Assembly: GCA_947494715.1 (NCBI GenBank)
Contig: CANLWG010000009.1
Location: 127,405 to 191,404, forward strand
Length of the DNA: 64,000 bases
Origin: an uncultured Flavobacteriaceae bacterium
GTDB taxonomy: Bacteria; Bacteroidota; Bacteroidia; Flavobacteriales; Flavobacteriaceae
Direction of reading: 5' to 3'
Shown: positions 1-8,772 of the stretch, piece by piece
How the letters are laid out: each line of letters opens with the position of its first letter
Numbering within the stretch: position 1 is the stretch's first letter
The notes under the pieces: generated by a model
What the model saw: the letters and a program-made list of their open reading frames with translations, nothing else
Database searches by the model: none
Told to the model about the DNA's origin: nothing
Position numbers and translations under genes: made by a program

Positions 1-1662
1 CAAGAACGGTTGTAAAATTAACGATGGAATCTTTATCTGATGTACGTCAATATCCCCGTCCACTATTATTTTAAAATCAATTTCATTGGAAAACCGTATG
101 TTCTCTATGTTCATATAAAGCTCTACGGTTTCCAGTTCCTCGGCCAGGGGTATTTCCTTTAGGGAGGATGCCTCCAGGATTTTACGTATCAGCTTAGAGA
201 ATTTGTTTAAATAATGAACCGCATTTTTTTGTTCATTATTGATGATATACAGTTTAATGGAGTTAAGGGAATTGAACAAAAAATGAGGATTCATTTGACT
301 ACGAAGCATACTCTGCTCCAAGGTTAGTAGCTTCTTCTCGTTCTTAAGCTGATATTGGCGATAAAGAATGTAAAAAATACCAGCCAGCAAAGCCAAAGCT
401 ATTCCACTGGCTAGAAGCGTTTGGTTATTCTTCCGCAGCTTTAACCGAACAATTTCGTTTTCCTTGGCAAGTACTTCGATTTGGTTGCCCTTCTTTTCGG
501 AGTCATACCTGAAAATAACATCGTTTACATAGCGAACGGTACTTTCGTTCAGAATTTCCTTATCCAGATTTTCAGCTTTTATTTTGTAGCTCAAGGCCTG
601 TCTGTAATCACGGGTCTGTTGGAATAATTCGGATAAAAGATGACTGGCTTGGGCAGATTCCTTGCGCAGATTATACTTCTCCGCAATTTGTAACCCCAGC
701 AACATATTTTCTTTAGCTTCCTTAAATTGTTCTGCCAATAATTGTGCCCATCCAAGATTTATCCGGGCCGGGGACAATAGAAAACCATCGCCCAATTGTT
801 CCGCAATGACCAGGGTAGGCTCAAGCAGTTCTATGGCTTCTCCGGACCTATCCTGTTTAATGTATATTTGGGCCATGCTGTTCTTACAGATAACGCGCCC
901 CATATCATTGTCCAATGCCTCATTATAAGAGAGGGAAGTCCTATAGTTTTCCAGTGCTTCACCCAATTGGCCTTGCTCTTCTAGACATTCCCCGATATTT
1001 TGGTAATTAATGGCAAGACCTAGAGTATTGCCCAATTCCTCTTCCAAAGTTAAGGACCTCTCAAAATGTTCTATGGCCAGATCATATTGTTTTAAAAGTT
1101 GGTATAGATTGCCAATACGGTTTAGTGACACATTAATGTTTCGTTTCAAGCCTGTGGAAGGACTCTCAACGGTTTCTGCCAATTCCAACGCCTTTTGATT
1201 GTAATCCATTGCCGTTCGTATGGAAGAGGTTCTTGTGTAGACAACGCCCAACATGTTTAGACTGGACACCCTGAACTCCAAATCATTGGATTCAGTGGCC
1301 AAATCCAAAGCCTTCTGATGTAGTGCAATAGACTTGGTATATTGCGATACGTTGCGATATCTTCTGCCCAACTGATTTAGGGCATAAATTTGTCCTTTGA
1401 TATAACCACTTTGGGCCGCGGAATTTGCGAGATACCGCATTAATACGGTATCGTTTCGATGGGACCTTAACAGCACATGTATTTGAGTATAATTTGGATC
1501 GGATTGTATTATACTATCGGTGGTTTTCTTAAAGCTAGCGGGAACAAATTGTGAAACACTATTATAGGAAACAAAAAATAGGAATAATAGCCAATGTGTT
1601 TTTTGCTTGGTAAAAACCAAAAAAAAATCTAGGGGCATTAATTGTTTGATTCTGGACCGCAT
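1..1662 (-). CDS. LytS-type sensor histidine kinase with TPR repeats, C-terminus outside window
   Basis: Sensor kinase of the His_kinase (PF06580) class, cut by the window start; 554 residues are visible. It begins with a hydrophobic signal segment (about residues 21-38), followed by a long helical region with TPR-like repeats (about 60-360; recurring patterns such as ALENYRTSLSYNEALDN), a short coiled-coil stretch, one membrane helix (about 411-433) and the phosphoacceptor motif MNPHFLFNSL at 457-466 with His460. The ATP-binding box is beyond base 1. The ATG at 1662 lies 8 bases after the stop of the response-regulator gene upstream on the same strand, so the two are co-transcribed. This periplasmic-TPR/LytS layout is common in Bacteroidetes; the stimulus is unknown. 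Confidence 0.9.
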   Translation of the reverse strand, partial: MRSRIKQLMPLDFFLVFTKQKTHWLLFLFFVSYNSVSQFVPASFKKTTDSIIQSDPNYTQIHVLLRSHRNDTVLMRYLANSAAQSGYIKGQIYALNQLGRRYRNVSQYTKSIALHQKALDLATESNDLEFRVSSLNMLGVVYTRTSSIRTAMDYNQKALELAETVESPSTGLKRNINVSLNRIGNLYQLLKQYDLAIEHFERSLTLEEELGNTLGLAINYQNIGECLEEQGQLGEALENYRTSLSYNEALDNDMGRVICKNSMAQIYIKQDRSGEAIELLEPTLVIAEQLGDGFLLSPARINLGWAQLLAEQFKEAKENMLLGLQIAEKYNLRKESAQASHLLSELFQQTRDYRQALSYKIKAENLDKEILNESTVRYVNDVIFRYDSEKKGNQIEVLAKENEIVRLKLRKNNQTLLASGIALALLAGIFYILYRQYQLKNEKKLLTLEQSMLRSQMNPHFLFNSLNSIKLYIINNEQKNAVHYLNKFSKLIRKILEASSLKEIPLAEELETVELYMNIENIRFSNEIDFKIIVDGDIDVHQIKIPSLILQPFL

Positions 1663-1670
1663 ATAGTGAC

Positions 1671-2405
1671 CTATAATTTGTCCAAAAAATCGGATTTCTT
1701 TTGTCTGGAAACAGGGATTTTATGGTTGGACTTGAGTACAACATAACCATCCGTTTTTAGGAACTCCTTTATTTTGTTTAGATTAATAATATAGGAATTG
1801 TGAATCCGAAAAAAAGAATCGTCCGGGAGCAGTTCATTTACCTCCTTAAGTTTTTTCGTCAAGACTATCTTCTGTCCATCTACCAAGTAAATGGTGCTGT
1901 AATTCCCATCGGATTCGGCATACAATATTTCTTCACTTTCCAAAAACAGCAACTTTCCATCTGTATTGAACGTAATCTTTTTATGGACCGGATTGGCATT
2001 GAAATTGAGCAATATATTTTCCAATCTTTCCGCTGTAAAGCTCCTAGCGTTATATTTTTTGATTTTTACAATGGTATCCTTAAGATCGTCCGTGTCTATC
2101 GGTTTTAATAAATAGTCTATAGCTTCGTTCTTTAAAGCTTTTATGGCATATTGGTTATAGGCCGTGGTGATGACCACCGGAAAACTTTTGTTCCCGAGCT
2201 TCTGAATAAATTGAAACCCGTCCATGGTAGGCATCTCTATGTCCAAAAAAAGGCAGTCCGGGGTGTTTTTCCCCAGATATGCCAAAGCTTCCGACGGATC
2301 GGTAAAGGAAGCCAAAACTGTTATCTCATCGCTAAAATTGGTAAGCTCCCAGGAAAGACTTTGGAGAGCTTTGGCTTCATCATCCACTATTACGGCTTCC
2401 AGCAT
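1671..2405 (-). CDS. LytTR-family response regulator
   Basis: Two-domain DNA-binding response regulator of 244 residues. The receiver domain spans about 1-120, with the acidic pocket at Asp8/Asp9 and the predicted phosphoacceptor Asp55 in LFLDIEMP; the LytTR domain fills about 140-244 (pattern FFRIHNSYIINLNKI, typical of the beta-fold that reads direct repeats). It is the partner of the LytS-type kinase gene that follows 8 bases downstream. The gene is divergent from two small secreted-protein genes, and the space between them holds a direct repeat that looks like a LytTR site (2582-2611), so it probably controls that operon. The target is inference. Confidence 0.93.
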   Translation of the reverse strand: MLEAVIVDDEAKALQSLSWELTNFSDEITVLASFTDPSEALAYLGKNTPDCLFLDIEMPTMDGFQFIQKLGNKSFPVVITTAYNQYAIKALKNEAIDYLLKPIDTDDLKDTIVKIKKYNARSFTAERLENILLNFNANPVHKKITFNTDGKLLFLESEEILYAESDGNYSTIYLVDGQKIVLTKKLKEVNELLPDDSFFRIHNSYIINLNKIKEFLKTDGYVVLKSNHKIPVSRQKKSDFLDKL

Positions 2406-2728
2406 AACGTCTAAAGGTAATTAAATCAAATATAAAACTATAGGTCAATTTATGGCAAAAAGATGTATTGATGGGCACAATTTAAGTGTGGCTGGTGCAA
2501 AAAGAGACAAGGATGGCAGATTTTTAAGCATTTGATATACCTCTTAAATAGTAACGTTACCGATGCAAAATAACCAATATTACCATTCATACAGGATATT
2601 TTACCGTTCATACAGAATAGTTTTTTGAATGCAGCACTATGTTATACTTTAGATTTATCAAAATTCAGATTTGTTTAAGTTCTCCCCACTAGATGTAAAA
2701 GTCGAACAACAGAGCCAAAAACAGAGTT
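2406..2728. other. Divergent regulatory region of the LytTR system
   Basis: Non-coding stretch of 323 bases between the response regulator and the small secreted-protein genes. It holds a perfect palindrome GTAACGTTAC (2551-2560) and the LytTR-type direct repeat listed separately. No convincing TAnnTTTG box was found in either direction, so transcription starts are not placed. Confidence 0.6.
2582..2611 (+). promoter_or_regulatory. Direct repeat, candidate LytTR operator
   Basis: ACCATTCAT (2582-2590) and ACCGTTCAT (2603-2611) are repeated with a 21-base period, two helical turns, and the similarity runs on into ATACAG after each copy. The motif and spacing match what is known for LytTR regulators (for example the ACC(G/A)CT(C/T)A pair of E. 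coli BtsR and the AgrA-type core with GTT). The site is 118 bases before the ATG of the 65-residue protein and about 180 bases from the regulator gene. Confidence 0.7.
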
Positions 2729-2926
2729 ATGAAAAAATGTATGTTGATGTTCATCCTATTGGTGCTTACAATCATTATCGCGACAATGTCGGAGAAAAAG
2801 GATGAGAAAATATTGAGTTACAGTCTGGCCAATCCGGAAGTTTCCTTGAACAATTCAGTTTTAAGCCAGAACGACCAAGGTGTAAGAACTGCTTATGAGG
2901 AGCCCTCCAGTGAACCTCAGAAATAA
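2729..2926 (+). CDS. Small exported protein, unknown function
   Basis: A 65-residue protein with an N-terminal hydrophobic segment (residues 4-19, after MKK) and a polar, acidic remainder ending EPSSEPQK. I do not recognise a family. No lipobox is visible; the segment could be an uncleaved anchor or a signal peptide. It is followed after 12 bases by another secreted-protein gene on the same strand, so the two are probably one transcript. The LytTR-type repeat lies upstream, which suggests that this is the target operon of the adjacent two-component system. Confidence 0.6.
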   Translation: MKKCMLMFILLVLTIIIATMSEKKDEKILSYSLANPEVSLNNSVLSQNDQGVRTAYEEPSSEPQK

Positions 2927-2938
2927 TTTGTAGGAAGC

Positions 2939-3487
2939 ATGTCTCAATTCTTCATTAAAACAACTAAAGTAGGTTTACTTGCATTATTGCCATTATTTCT
3001 AATTTCCAATTACCAGGTAGATGTGCCTCTTGGAAATCCTGATGTATTGGAGGGTAAGTATACTCTACACTCTACAGGAGTTGTAAATACAGTGCTTAAA
3101 GGCAAGGTCGAGTTCGAAACTTCTATTAAAGAGGCCAATAACGGAACTCCTTTGTCAACTTTGGTGCTTAAATTGGAAAACAGTGAAGATGCCCATCAAC
3201 ATGCTATGGAATTTTTGATTTCCAAGCAGGACATGGCCCAGGGACTATCCGTTGGAACATATAAAGTAGCCAAAGATATAGAAGGATTTATGGATAGTTT
3301 TGATGGAATTTTTGGGTATGCAAACTTTAAAGCCTTCGGGGAACTTCCCTTTTTTGCAAAAGAAGGCACAATAACCATTTCTGGTTTACATGATAATTTT
3401 TTACAAGGCTTTTTGGATATTGCCATGTATGACCCTGATGGCAAGGAAATTACTATATCAGGGAGCTTCATGGCAAGGCGATTATGA
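2939..3487 (+). CDS. Secreted protein, probable beta-rich fold, unknown function
   Basis: A 182-residue protein with a hydrophobic N-terminal segment (about 9-24, LLALLPLFLISNYQ). The mature part alternates short beta-like stretches with glycine turns and ends with ITISGSFMARRL, the kind of closing strand seen in small calycin-like secreted Bacteroidetes proteins; that resemblance is weak and only by eye. It contains EDAHQHAMEF (about 79-88), which is histidine-rich but not a known metal site. It starts 12 bases after the preceding small gene (AGGAAGC before the ATG) and is likely co-regulated with it. Confidence 0.7.
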   Translation: MSQFFIKTTKVGLLALLPLFLISNYQVDVPLGNPDVLEGKYTLHSTGVVNTVLKGKVEFETSIKEANNGTPLSTLVLKLENSEDAHQHAMEFLISKQDMAQGLSVGTYKVAKDIEGFMDSFDGIFGYANFKAFGELPFFAKEGTITISGLHDNFLQGFLDIAMYDPDGKEITISGSFMARRL

Positions 3488-3770
3488 AAAATAAGACAAA
3501 TGATTTGCTATCAAATTTGTTAACATAAGCGCTGTTGAACTGAAATTTCTTATTTTTACCATAATTCAATGATACCTTGATTTATATTCGATTTCAAGTT
3601 GTTTTTACTTTTTAGCCCCCTCTTACCATAGTTGAATTCATTTATGTACAATATTTTAGTTTAGAAAAATGGTTTTAGTTTAATTTAATGAAGTGCTATG
3701 GGCCGGTCGTATTTCCTAAGGAATGCGATAGATTATATAGAAACGAAAAAACTATGAAGAATTAAATAAC

Positions 3771-3936
3771 ACTGCCATTCCAGGATGTACGGCTCTAATG
3801 AATCGTCGCGTAACGGATACCGAACCAACTCGTTGGTTTTTGCTCGATTATAGGTTTCGGGGGAACTACCTGAATCAGCATCCTTCGCGATGAGCATCAT
3901 TTCATGATGCATTAGATGGCCGTACGGTTTGGCGGT
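3771..3936 (+). ncRNA. Candidate structured RNA (nested stems), unknown class
   Basis: Several nested pairings can be read by eye. ACTGCCA (3771-3777) pairs with TGGCGGT (3930-3936, one G-T). GTACGGC (3787-3793) pairs with GCCGTAC (3919-3925). TCTAAT (3794-3799) pairs with ATTAGA (3911-3916). TCGTCGCG (3803-3810) pairs with CGCGATGA (3886-3893, one G-T). Inside are hairpins CCAAC/GTTGG (3825-3836) and GCATCAT-TTC-ATGATGC (3894-3910), plus CCGAA with TTCGG. A T-rich run follows (3949-3954). The last three stems form a junction. It could be an RNA or a palindromic DNA element; no Rfam class was recognised. The strand is a guess from the T-run. Confidence 0.45.
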
Positions 3937-4106
3937 ATTATTAAATTATTTTTTATGACTGGAAAATTTATTTTCCTGTTTAAAAAATGATAAGGTAAAA
4001 TAGTAGGTTCCCACTCCTTTCCGATTTCATCAGCAGGAACAAAACATGAAAAAGGGACTATGGTACATGCCGGTTTCCTTAAATACTACATAGGAATACC
4101 TTATTC

Positions 4107-4149
4107 AATAGACCGAAAAGTATGAAAAAAACATACTTTTCGGTCTATT
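4107..4149 (+). terminator. Perfect 18-bp hairpin with A7 loop
   Basis: AATAGACCGAAAAGTATG (4107-4124) and its exact reverse complement (4132-4149) are separated by seven A. A T-rich tract (TATTTTGTTT) follows on the plus strand, so it would work as an intrinsic terminator for a transcript coming from the structured element upstream. It lies 217 bases before nrdB. Confidence 0.6.
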
Positions 4150-4366
4150 TATTTTGTTTAACACCAATAAAATAAAATACAGAATTTTTAATTTCTGATA
4201 AGGGCAATGTTCATCACTTGCGAGGATGGATTTCAACAACCTGTGTTAAAAACTTTGAACCGGTTTTGATAAAACAGCCTTTACAATTTGATAACATTTT
4301 TGAATCTTTGTTACTCCCCGCCGAGAGGTAATTTTAGCTCAAATTAACTTTAAAACTTAATAGAAT

Positions 4367-5353
4367 ATGTCAAAAGCCATGGAGCCTATTTTACAGGAAA
4401 ATAAGGATAGATTTGTAATATTCCCCATTGAACACCATGATTTGTGGGAATGGTACAAAAAGTGTGAAGCCTGTTTTTGGACTGCCGAGGAGATTGATTT
4501 ACATCAGGATTTGTCTGACTGGAACAATAAATTAAATGACGACGAACGTTATTTCATCAAACATATCTTAGCCTTTTTTGCCGCGTCCGATGGAATTGTG
4601 AATGAGAATTTGGCCGAGAATTTTGTAAACGAGGTCCAATATTCAGAAGCTAAATTCTTTTATGGATTCCAGATTATGATGGAGAACATCCACTCCGAGA
4701 CCTATTCCCTGTTAATAGACACCTATGTAAAGGATGAAAAGGAAAAGAATATGCTTTTTCAAGCCATTGATAACTTTCCCGCCATCAAGAAAAAGGCGGA
4801 TTGGGCCCTTGAATGGATAGATTCCCCAAGCTTTGCCGAGCGCTTGATCGCCTTTGCCGCCGTGGAGGGGATTTTCTTCTCTGGAGCTTTTTGTTCTATT
4901 TTTTGGTTAAAGAAAAGAGGCTTGATGCCTGGATTAACTTTTTCCAACGAGCTGATTTCCCGTGACGAAGGTATGCATTGCGATTATGCCGTTCATCTAC
5001 ACAACCATCACTTGGTCAACAAAGTTTCGAAGGAAAGGATTACCCAGATTTTGACAAATGCCTTGGATATAGAGCGCGAGTTTATTACCGAATCCCTGCC
5101 CGTAAGTCTAATTGGTATGAATTCGAAGTTAATGACTCAATATTTGGAATTTGTAACCGATAGGTTATTGGTGGAACTCCAATGCGAAAAAGTATATAAT
5201 TCTACCAATCCATTTGATTTTATGGATATGATTTCACTGCAGGGTAAGACCAACTTCTTTGAAAAAAGGGTGTCCGAATACCAAAAAGCAGGTGTCCTTA
5301 ACAAAGAAAAGGACGAAGATGCGCAGAAAATTAGTTTTGACGCAGACTTCTAA
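4367..5353 (+). CDS. nrdB: Class Ia ribonucleotide reductase beta subunit (R2)
   Basis: Makes the di-iron tyrosyl radical that drives reduction of ribonucleoside diphosphates to deoxy forms; works with the alpha subunit encoded next. At 328 residues it has normal R2 length and, unlike some Bacteroidetes homologues, no N-terminal ATP-cone. Predicted iron ligands by comparison with mouse R2: Asp44 (EEIDL), Glu106 and His109 ([10 protein letters not shown]), Glu167 (VEGIFF), Glu201 and His204 (SRDEGMH). Tyr113 is the radical tyrosine. The gene is 110 bases upstream of nrdA on the same strand. I looked for an NrdR-type box upstream and did not find one. Confidence 0.97.
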   Translation: MSKAMEPILQENKDRFVIFPIEHHDLWEWYKKCEACFWTAEEIDLHQDLSDWNNKLNDDERYFIKHILAFFAASDGIVNENLAENFVNEVQYSEAKFFYGFQIMMENIHSETYSLLIDTYVKDEKEKNMLFQAIDNFPAIKKKADWALEWIDSPSFAERLIAFAAVEGIFFSGAFCSIFWLKKRGLMPGLTFSNELISRDEGMHCDYAVHLHNHHLVNKVSKERITQILTNALDIEREFITESLPVSLIGMNSKLMTQYLEFVTDRLLVELQCEKVYNSTNPFDFMDMISLQGKTNFFEKRVSEYQKAGVLNKEKDEDAQKISFDADF

Positions 5354-5463
5354 AGTATTGGAGCACCTAGTTTTCTTGGCCCAAATAGTATAAAGTTATA
5401 GGTCCAGGTTCTAGAAACACAATACGTAATTAACCAACACATCACTAAAACAACGTTAAGAAA

Positions 5464-7956
5464 ATGTATGTAATAAAAAGGGACGGAAGAAAAGAGCCGA
5501 TGATGTTCGATAAGATCACGGCAAGGGTCAGAAAACTATGTTATGGCCTCAATGAACTGGTAGACCCCATAAAAGTGGCCATGCGCGTAATAGAGGGACT
5601 TTATGATGGCGTTACCACTTCAGAGTTGGACAATTTGGCCGCCGAGCAGGCGGCTACCATGACCACCACGCATCCGGATTATGCAAAATTGGCCGCTCGT
5701 ATTTCCATTTCCAACTTACATAAGAACACCAAAAAATCCTTTTCCGAAACCATGAAGGATTTGTACGAATACATAAATCCCCGAACCGGTAAAAAAGCTC
5801 CCCTTCTTTCTGACGAGGTTCATAAAGTAATTTCCGAAAATGCGGAAAAACTGGATTCTACCATTATATACAATCGTGATTTTGGATATGATTACTTTGG
5901 CTTTAAGACCTTGGAACGGTCCTATCTCCTAAAGTTGAACGGTAAAATAGCCGAACGGCCCCAACATATGTTGATGCGTGTTTCGGTTGGAATTCATTTG
6001 GATGATTTGGAAGCGGCCATAGAAACCTATGAACTGATGTCAAAAAAATATTTCACCCATGCAACACCTACCCTCTTTAATTCCGGAACGCCCAAACCGC
6101 AGATGTCCTCCTGCTTCCTTTTGGCTATGAAAGACGATAGTATCGATGGTATTTATGATACGCTAAAACAGACAGCCAAGATTTCCCAATCTGCTGGGGG
6201 TATTGGCCTTTCCATTCACAACGTTCGGGCTACAGGGTCTTATATAGCCGGTACCAATGGCACTTCCAACGGAATTGTCCCCATGCTGCAGGTATTCAAT
6301 GATACGGCCCGTTACGTTGATCAAGGAGGCGGAAAACGCAAAGGAAGTTTTGCTATTTATGTAGAACCTTGGCATGCGGATATTTTTGACTTTTTGGAAT
6401 TGAAGAAGAACCACGGAAAAGAAGAAATGCGTGCCCGTGATCTGTTTTATGCCATGTGGATTCCAGATTTGTTCATGAAGCGCGTGGAGGCCAATGAGCA
6501 TTGGACCTTAATGTGTCCCAATGAATGTCCAGGGCTGTTTTCGAATCACAGTGAGGAATTTGAAAAATTATATTTAAAATATGAAACGGAAAGTAAAGGG
6601 CGAAAAACGGTAAAGGCCCGAGAGTTATGGGAAAAAATATTGGAATCCCAAATAGAGACAGGAACGCCCTATATGCTCTATAAAGATGCGGCCAATCGCA
6701 AAAGCAACCAGAAAAACTTGGGCACTATTCGATCTTCCAATCTTTGTACCGAGATATTGGAGTATACCTCACCTGATGAGGTGGCCGTTTGTAACTTAGC
6801 CTCAATAGCCCTCCCAATGTTTGTTAAAGGGGGCAAATTTGATCACAAAGAATTGTTCAAGGTTACAAAGCGGGTAACCAAGAACTTGAATAGAGTCATT
6901 GATAGGAATTATTACCCAGTAAAAGAAGCGGAGAATTCCAATATGCGCCATAGGCCAATTGGTCTGGGGATTCAAGGATTGGCGGATACCTTTATTATGT
7001 TGCGCTTACCTTTCACAAGTGATGAGGCCAAAGAGTTGAACCATGATATTTTTGAGACCTTGTATTTTGCAGCAGTTACCGCTTCTATGGAGGCAGCCAA
7101 AGAAGAAGGAGCCTATTCTTCCTTTAAAGGCTCCCCAATTTCAGAAGGGAAATTTCAACATAATCTTTGGGGCATCAAGGACGAAGAACTTTCTGGTCGA
7201 TGGGATTGGGGTAAATTGCGTAAGGAGGTCATGAAAAACGGCGTTCGTAACTCCTTGTTGGTTGCTCCAATGCCGACTGCCTCTACCTCCCAGATACTAG
7301 GAAACAATGAATGTTTTGAACCCTATACCTCTAATATTTATACCAGAAGGGTATTGTCCGGGGAGTTTATTGTAGTGAATAAGCATCTTTTGGAAGATTT
7401 GGTAGGATTGGGCCTCTGGAATGAGAACCTAAAGCAGGAGTTGATGCGGGCCAATGGCTCTATTCAACATATTGACGCTATTCCTGATGATATTAAGGAA
7501 TTGTACAAGACAGTTTGGGAGCTCAGTATGAAGGATATTATAGACATGAGTCGGCAGCGCGGGTATTTCATAGACCAGAGCCAATCGCTGAATTTGTTTA
7601 TGGAAAATGCCAATTATTCAAAATTGACTTCCATGCATTTTTATGCCTGGAAAAGCGGATTGAAAACAGGGATGTACTACCTGCGAACCAAAGCGGCAGT
7701 AGATGCGATTAAGTTTACTTTGGACAATACCAAGAAAAAGGAAATACCTATAAGTGTGGCTGCTGAAGCTGAAGTTACGGCTGCGATACCGCCAGCTCCT
7801 GAAGTAGCAAAAGCCATTGAGGTTAAACCCACTCCGGTGGTTCAACAACAAGAAGAGTCGGACATACAGCCCATGACGGCAGAAGAGATGAAGGAAATGA
7901 TTGCACGGGCCAAAGAAGGCCAGGCAGATGATGATTGCCTTATGTGTGGATCATAA
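5464..7956 (+). CDS. nrdA: Class Ia ribonucleotide reductase alpha subunit (R1)
   Basis: Catalytic and allosteric subunit, 830 residues. An ATP-cone is at the N-terminus (about 1-90, starting [12 protein letters not shown]), so overall activity is sensed here. Active-site residues: Cys217 (SSCFLL), Asn426, Cys428 and Glu430 (NLCTEI; Cys428 is the predicted thiyl radical) and Cys443 (AVCNLAS). Tyr738-Tyr739 (GMYYLRT) form the end of the radical transfer path. After residue 755 comes an Ala/Pro/Glu-rich flexible linker, then the redox tail CLMC (825-828) that is reduced by thioredoxin or glutaredoxin. Two hairpins with terminator character follow. Confidence 0.97.
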   Translation: MYVIKRDGRKEPMMFDKITARVRKLCYGLNELVDPIKVAMRVIEGLYDGVTTSELDNLAAEQAATMTTTHPDYAKLAARISISNLHKNTKKSFSETMKDLYEYINPRTGKKAPLLSDEVHKVISENAEKLDSTIIYNRDFGYDYFGFKTLERSYLLKLNGKIAERPQHMLMRVSVGIHLDDLEAAIETYELMSKKYFTHATPTLFNSGTPKPQMSSCFLLAMKDDSIDGIYDTLKQTAKISQSAGGIGLSIHNVRATGSYIAGTNGTSNGIVPMLQVFNDTARYVDQGGGKRKGSFAIYVEPWHADIFDFLELKKNHGKEEMRARDLFYAMWIPDLFMKRVEANEHWTLMCPNECPGLFSNHSEEFEKLYLKYETESKGRKTVKARELWEKILESQIETGTPYMLYKDAANRKSNQKNLGTIRSSNLCTEILEYTSPDEVAVCNLASIALPMFVKGGKFDHKELFKVTKRVTKNLNRVIDRNYYPVKEAENSNMRHRPIGLGIQGLADTFIMLRLPFTSDEAKELNHDIFETLYFAAVTASMEAAKEEGAYSSFKGSPISEGKFQHNLWGIKDEELSGRWDWGKLRKEVMKNGVRNSLLVAPMPTASTSQILGNNECFEPYTSNIYTRRVLSGEFIVVNKHLLEDLVGLGLWNENLKQELMRANGSIQHIDAIPDDIKELYKTVWELSMKDIIDMSRQRGYFIDQSQSLNLFMENANYSKLTSMHFYAWKSGLKTGMYYLRTKAAVDAIKFTLDNTKKKEIPISVAAEAEVTAAIPPAPEVAKAIEVKPTPVVQQQEESDIQPMTAEEMKEMIARAKEGQADDDCLMCGS

Positions 7957-8018
7957 TTTGTGCTGGAAAGTCCTATTTTCGAAATAGGGGTTCAGTATGT
8001 GATAGTGTTTATTGACTA

Positions 8019-8047
8019 AAAAGCTCTGGTATTTTCTGGGGCTTTTT
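8019..8047 (+). terminator. Intrinsic terminator after nrdA
   Basis: AAAAGCTC (8019-8026) pairs with GGGCTTTT (8039-8046, one G-T pair) and runs into a T tract. It lies 63 bases after the nrdA stop. A further small hairpin without a T tract (CCTATTT/AAATAGG, 7972-7988) precedes it. Confidence 0.7.
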
Positions 8048-8122
8048 CAATTTTAGTTTTTAAAAGGAAATCAAAGAAATGTAGGAGCACACAGAGTACT
8101 TAAGAAAAAAGAATAAAAAAAG

Positions 8123-8160
8123 TAGAGACTTGGTCGATAGACAGACCAATCTATTTTTTA
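8123..8160 (+). terminator. Second hairpin downstream of nrdA
   Basis: TTGGTC (8130-8135) pairs with GACCAA (8144-8149); TAGA/TCTA extends the stem across a three-base bulge. TATTTTTTA follows. Probably a back-up terminator. Confidence 0.45.
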
Positions 8161-8772
8161 AAATACGGCTTTAAAGCTATGGAAAACATATAGGCCGCAA
8201 GGTAAATCATTAAGATAACTAGATAATTGTCCATGCCCCGGTAAAGATTTTGTTTAATATATACGCAAGAAAAACGGAAAAAGATTACATTAATTTTACA
8301 AATGAAGTGAAAAATTTGTTAAATGTTATTTAAAATTGACATGAAGATTGATTTTGTTTAAAACTGGGCAAGGAAAGCAGTTTTAGAATTGCACGGACAG
8401 TCTCAATGAAGAGAACAGAGTGGTAAATTATGTTTGCAGGATTACAAAATGGACTATGAATCCAACCTTTTTTTTAGATAAAAAAGATAGAAAGCCTTTG
8501 AAATCAGAAGCAAAAGTACATATACGCCAAGAAGGTAGATATAGGGGGACATAATAAATTAACGTAAATGTAAGCCAAAACTTACATCAGTATTGTGCAG
8601 TTTATCGAAAACTCAAATTTTTTCGACCAAATGCATTTATAACAGGGGTGCTATCAGGATAAAAGGAGGCTCATTATAGTTCAATGAAAGGATTATTATT
8701 AAAACCTTTCGCTATATTTAAGACTTAGGTAAGGAAAATGTAAAACCATCAGTACAACTAAACAGAAAATCT

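Larger units (their letters stand above)
3488..4366. other. Long non-coding stretch before nrdB
   Basis: An 879-base gap without a credible gene of normal size. It contains the strongly foldable block 3771-3936 and the perfect hairpin 4107-4149, both listed separately, and between them a 15-codon frame from an ATG at 4046 (MKKGLWYMPVSLNTT) that I cannot support as a gene. The last 200 bases presumably carry the nrdB promoter; AATCTTTG at 4303-4310 is close to the flavobacterial -7 box but differs at the first base. Confidence 0.6.
7957..8772. other. Long gene-free stretch between nrdA and trpB2
   Basis: 816 bases. The first 200 hold the terminators described. The rest is AT-rich and stop-dense, with no credible coding frame. 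The only clear structure is a perfect hairpin ATGTAAG/CTTACAT with a six-base loop at 8568-8587, about 185 bases before the trpB2 start; it has no T tract, so it would be an operator or an mRNA leader element rather than a terminator. TATATTTA at about 8713-8720 is a near-match to the -7 box. Confidence 0.5.

Noticed and set aside
3771-3936. Known ribozyme or riboswitch
   Set aside because: No hammerhead core (CTGATGA...GAAA), no SAM, TPP or cobalamin-type core and no tRNA-like end could be recognised.
4046-4093. Leader peptide gene MKKGLWYMPVSLNTT
   Set aside because: Only 15 codons, no RBS, and more than 270 bases from nrdB; kept only as a remark.
4150-4366. NrdR-type boxes upstream of nrdB
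   Set aside because: No pair of 16-base ACA...TGT-like boxes could be found; CAACCTGTGTT near 4240 is a single partial match.
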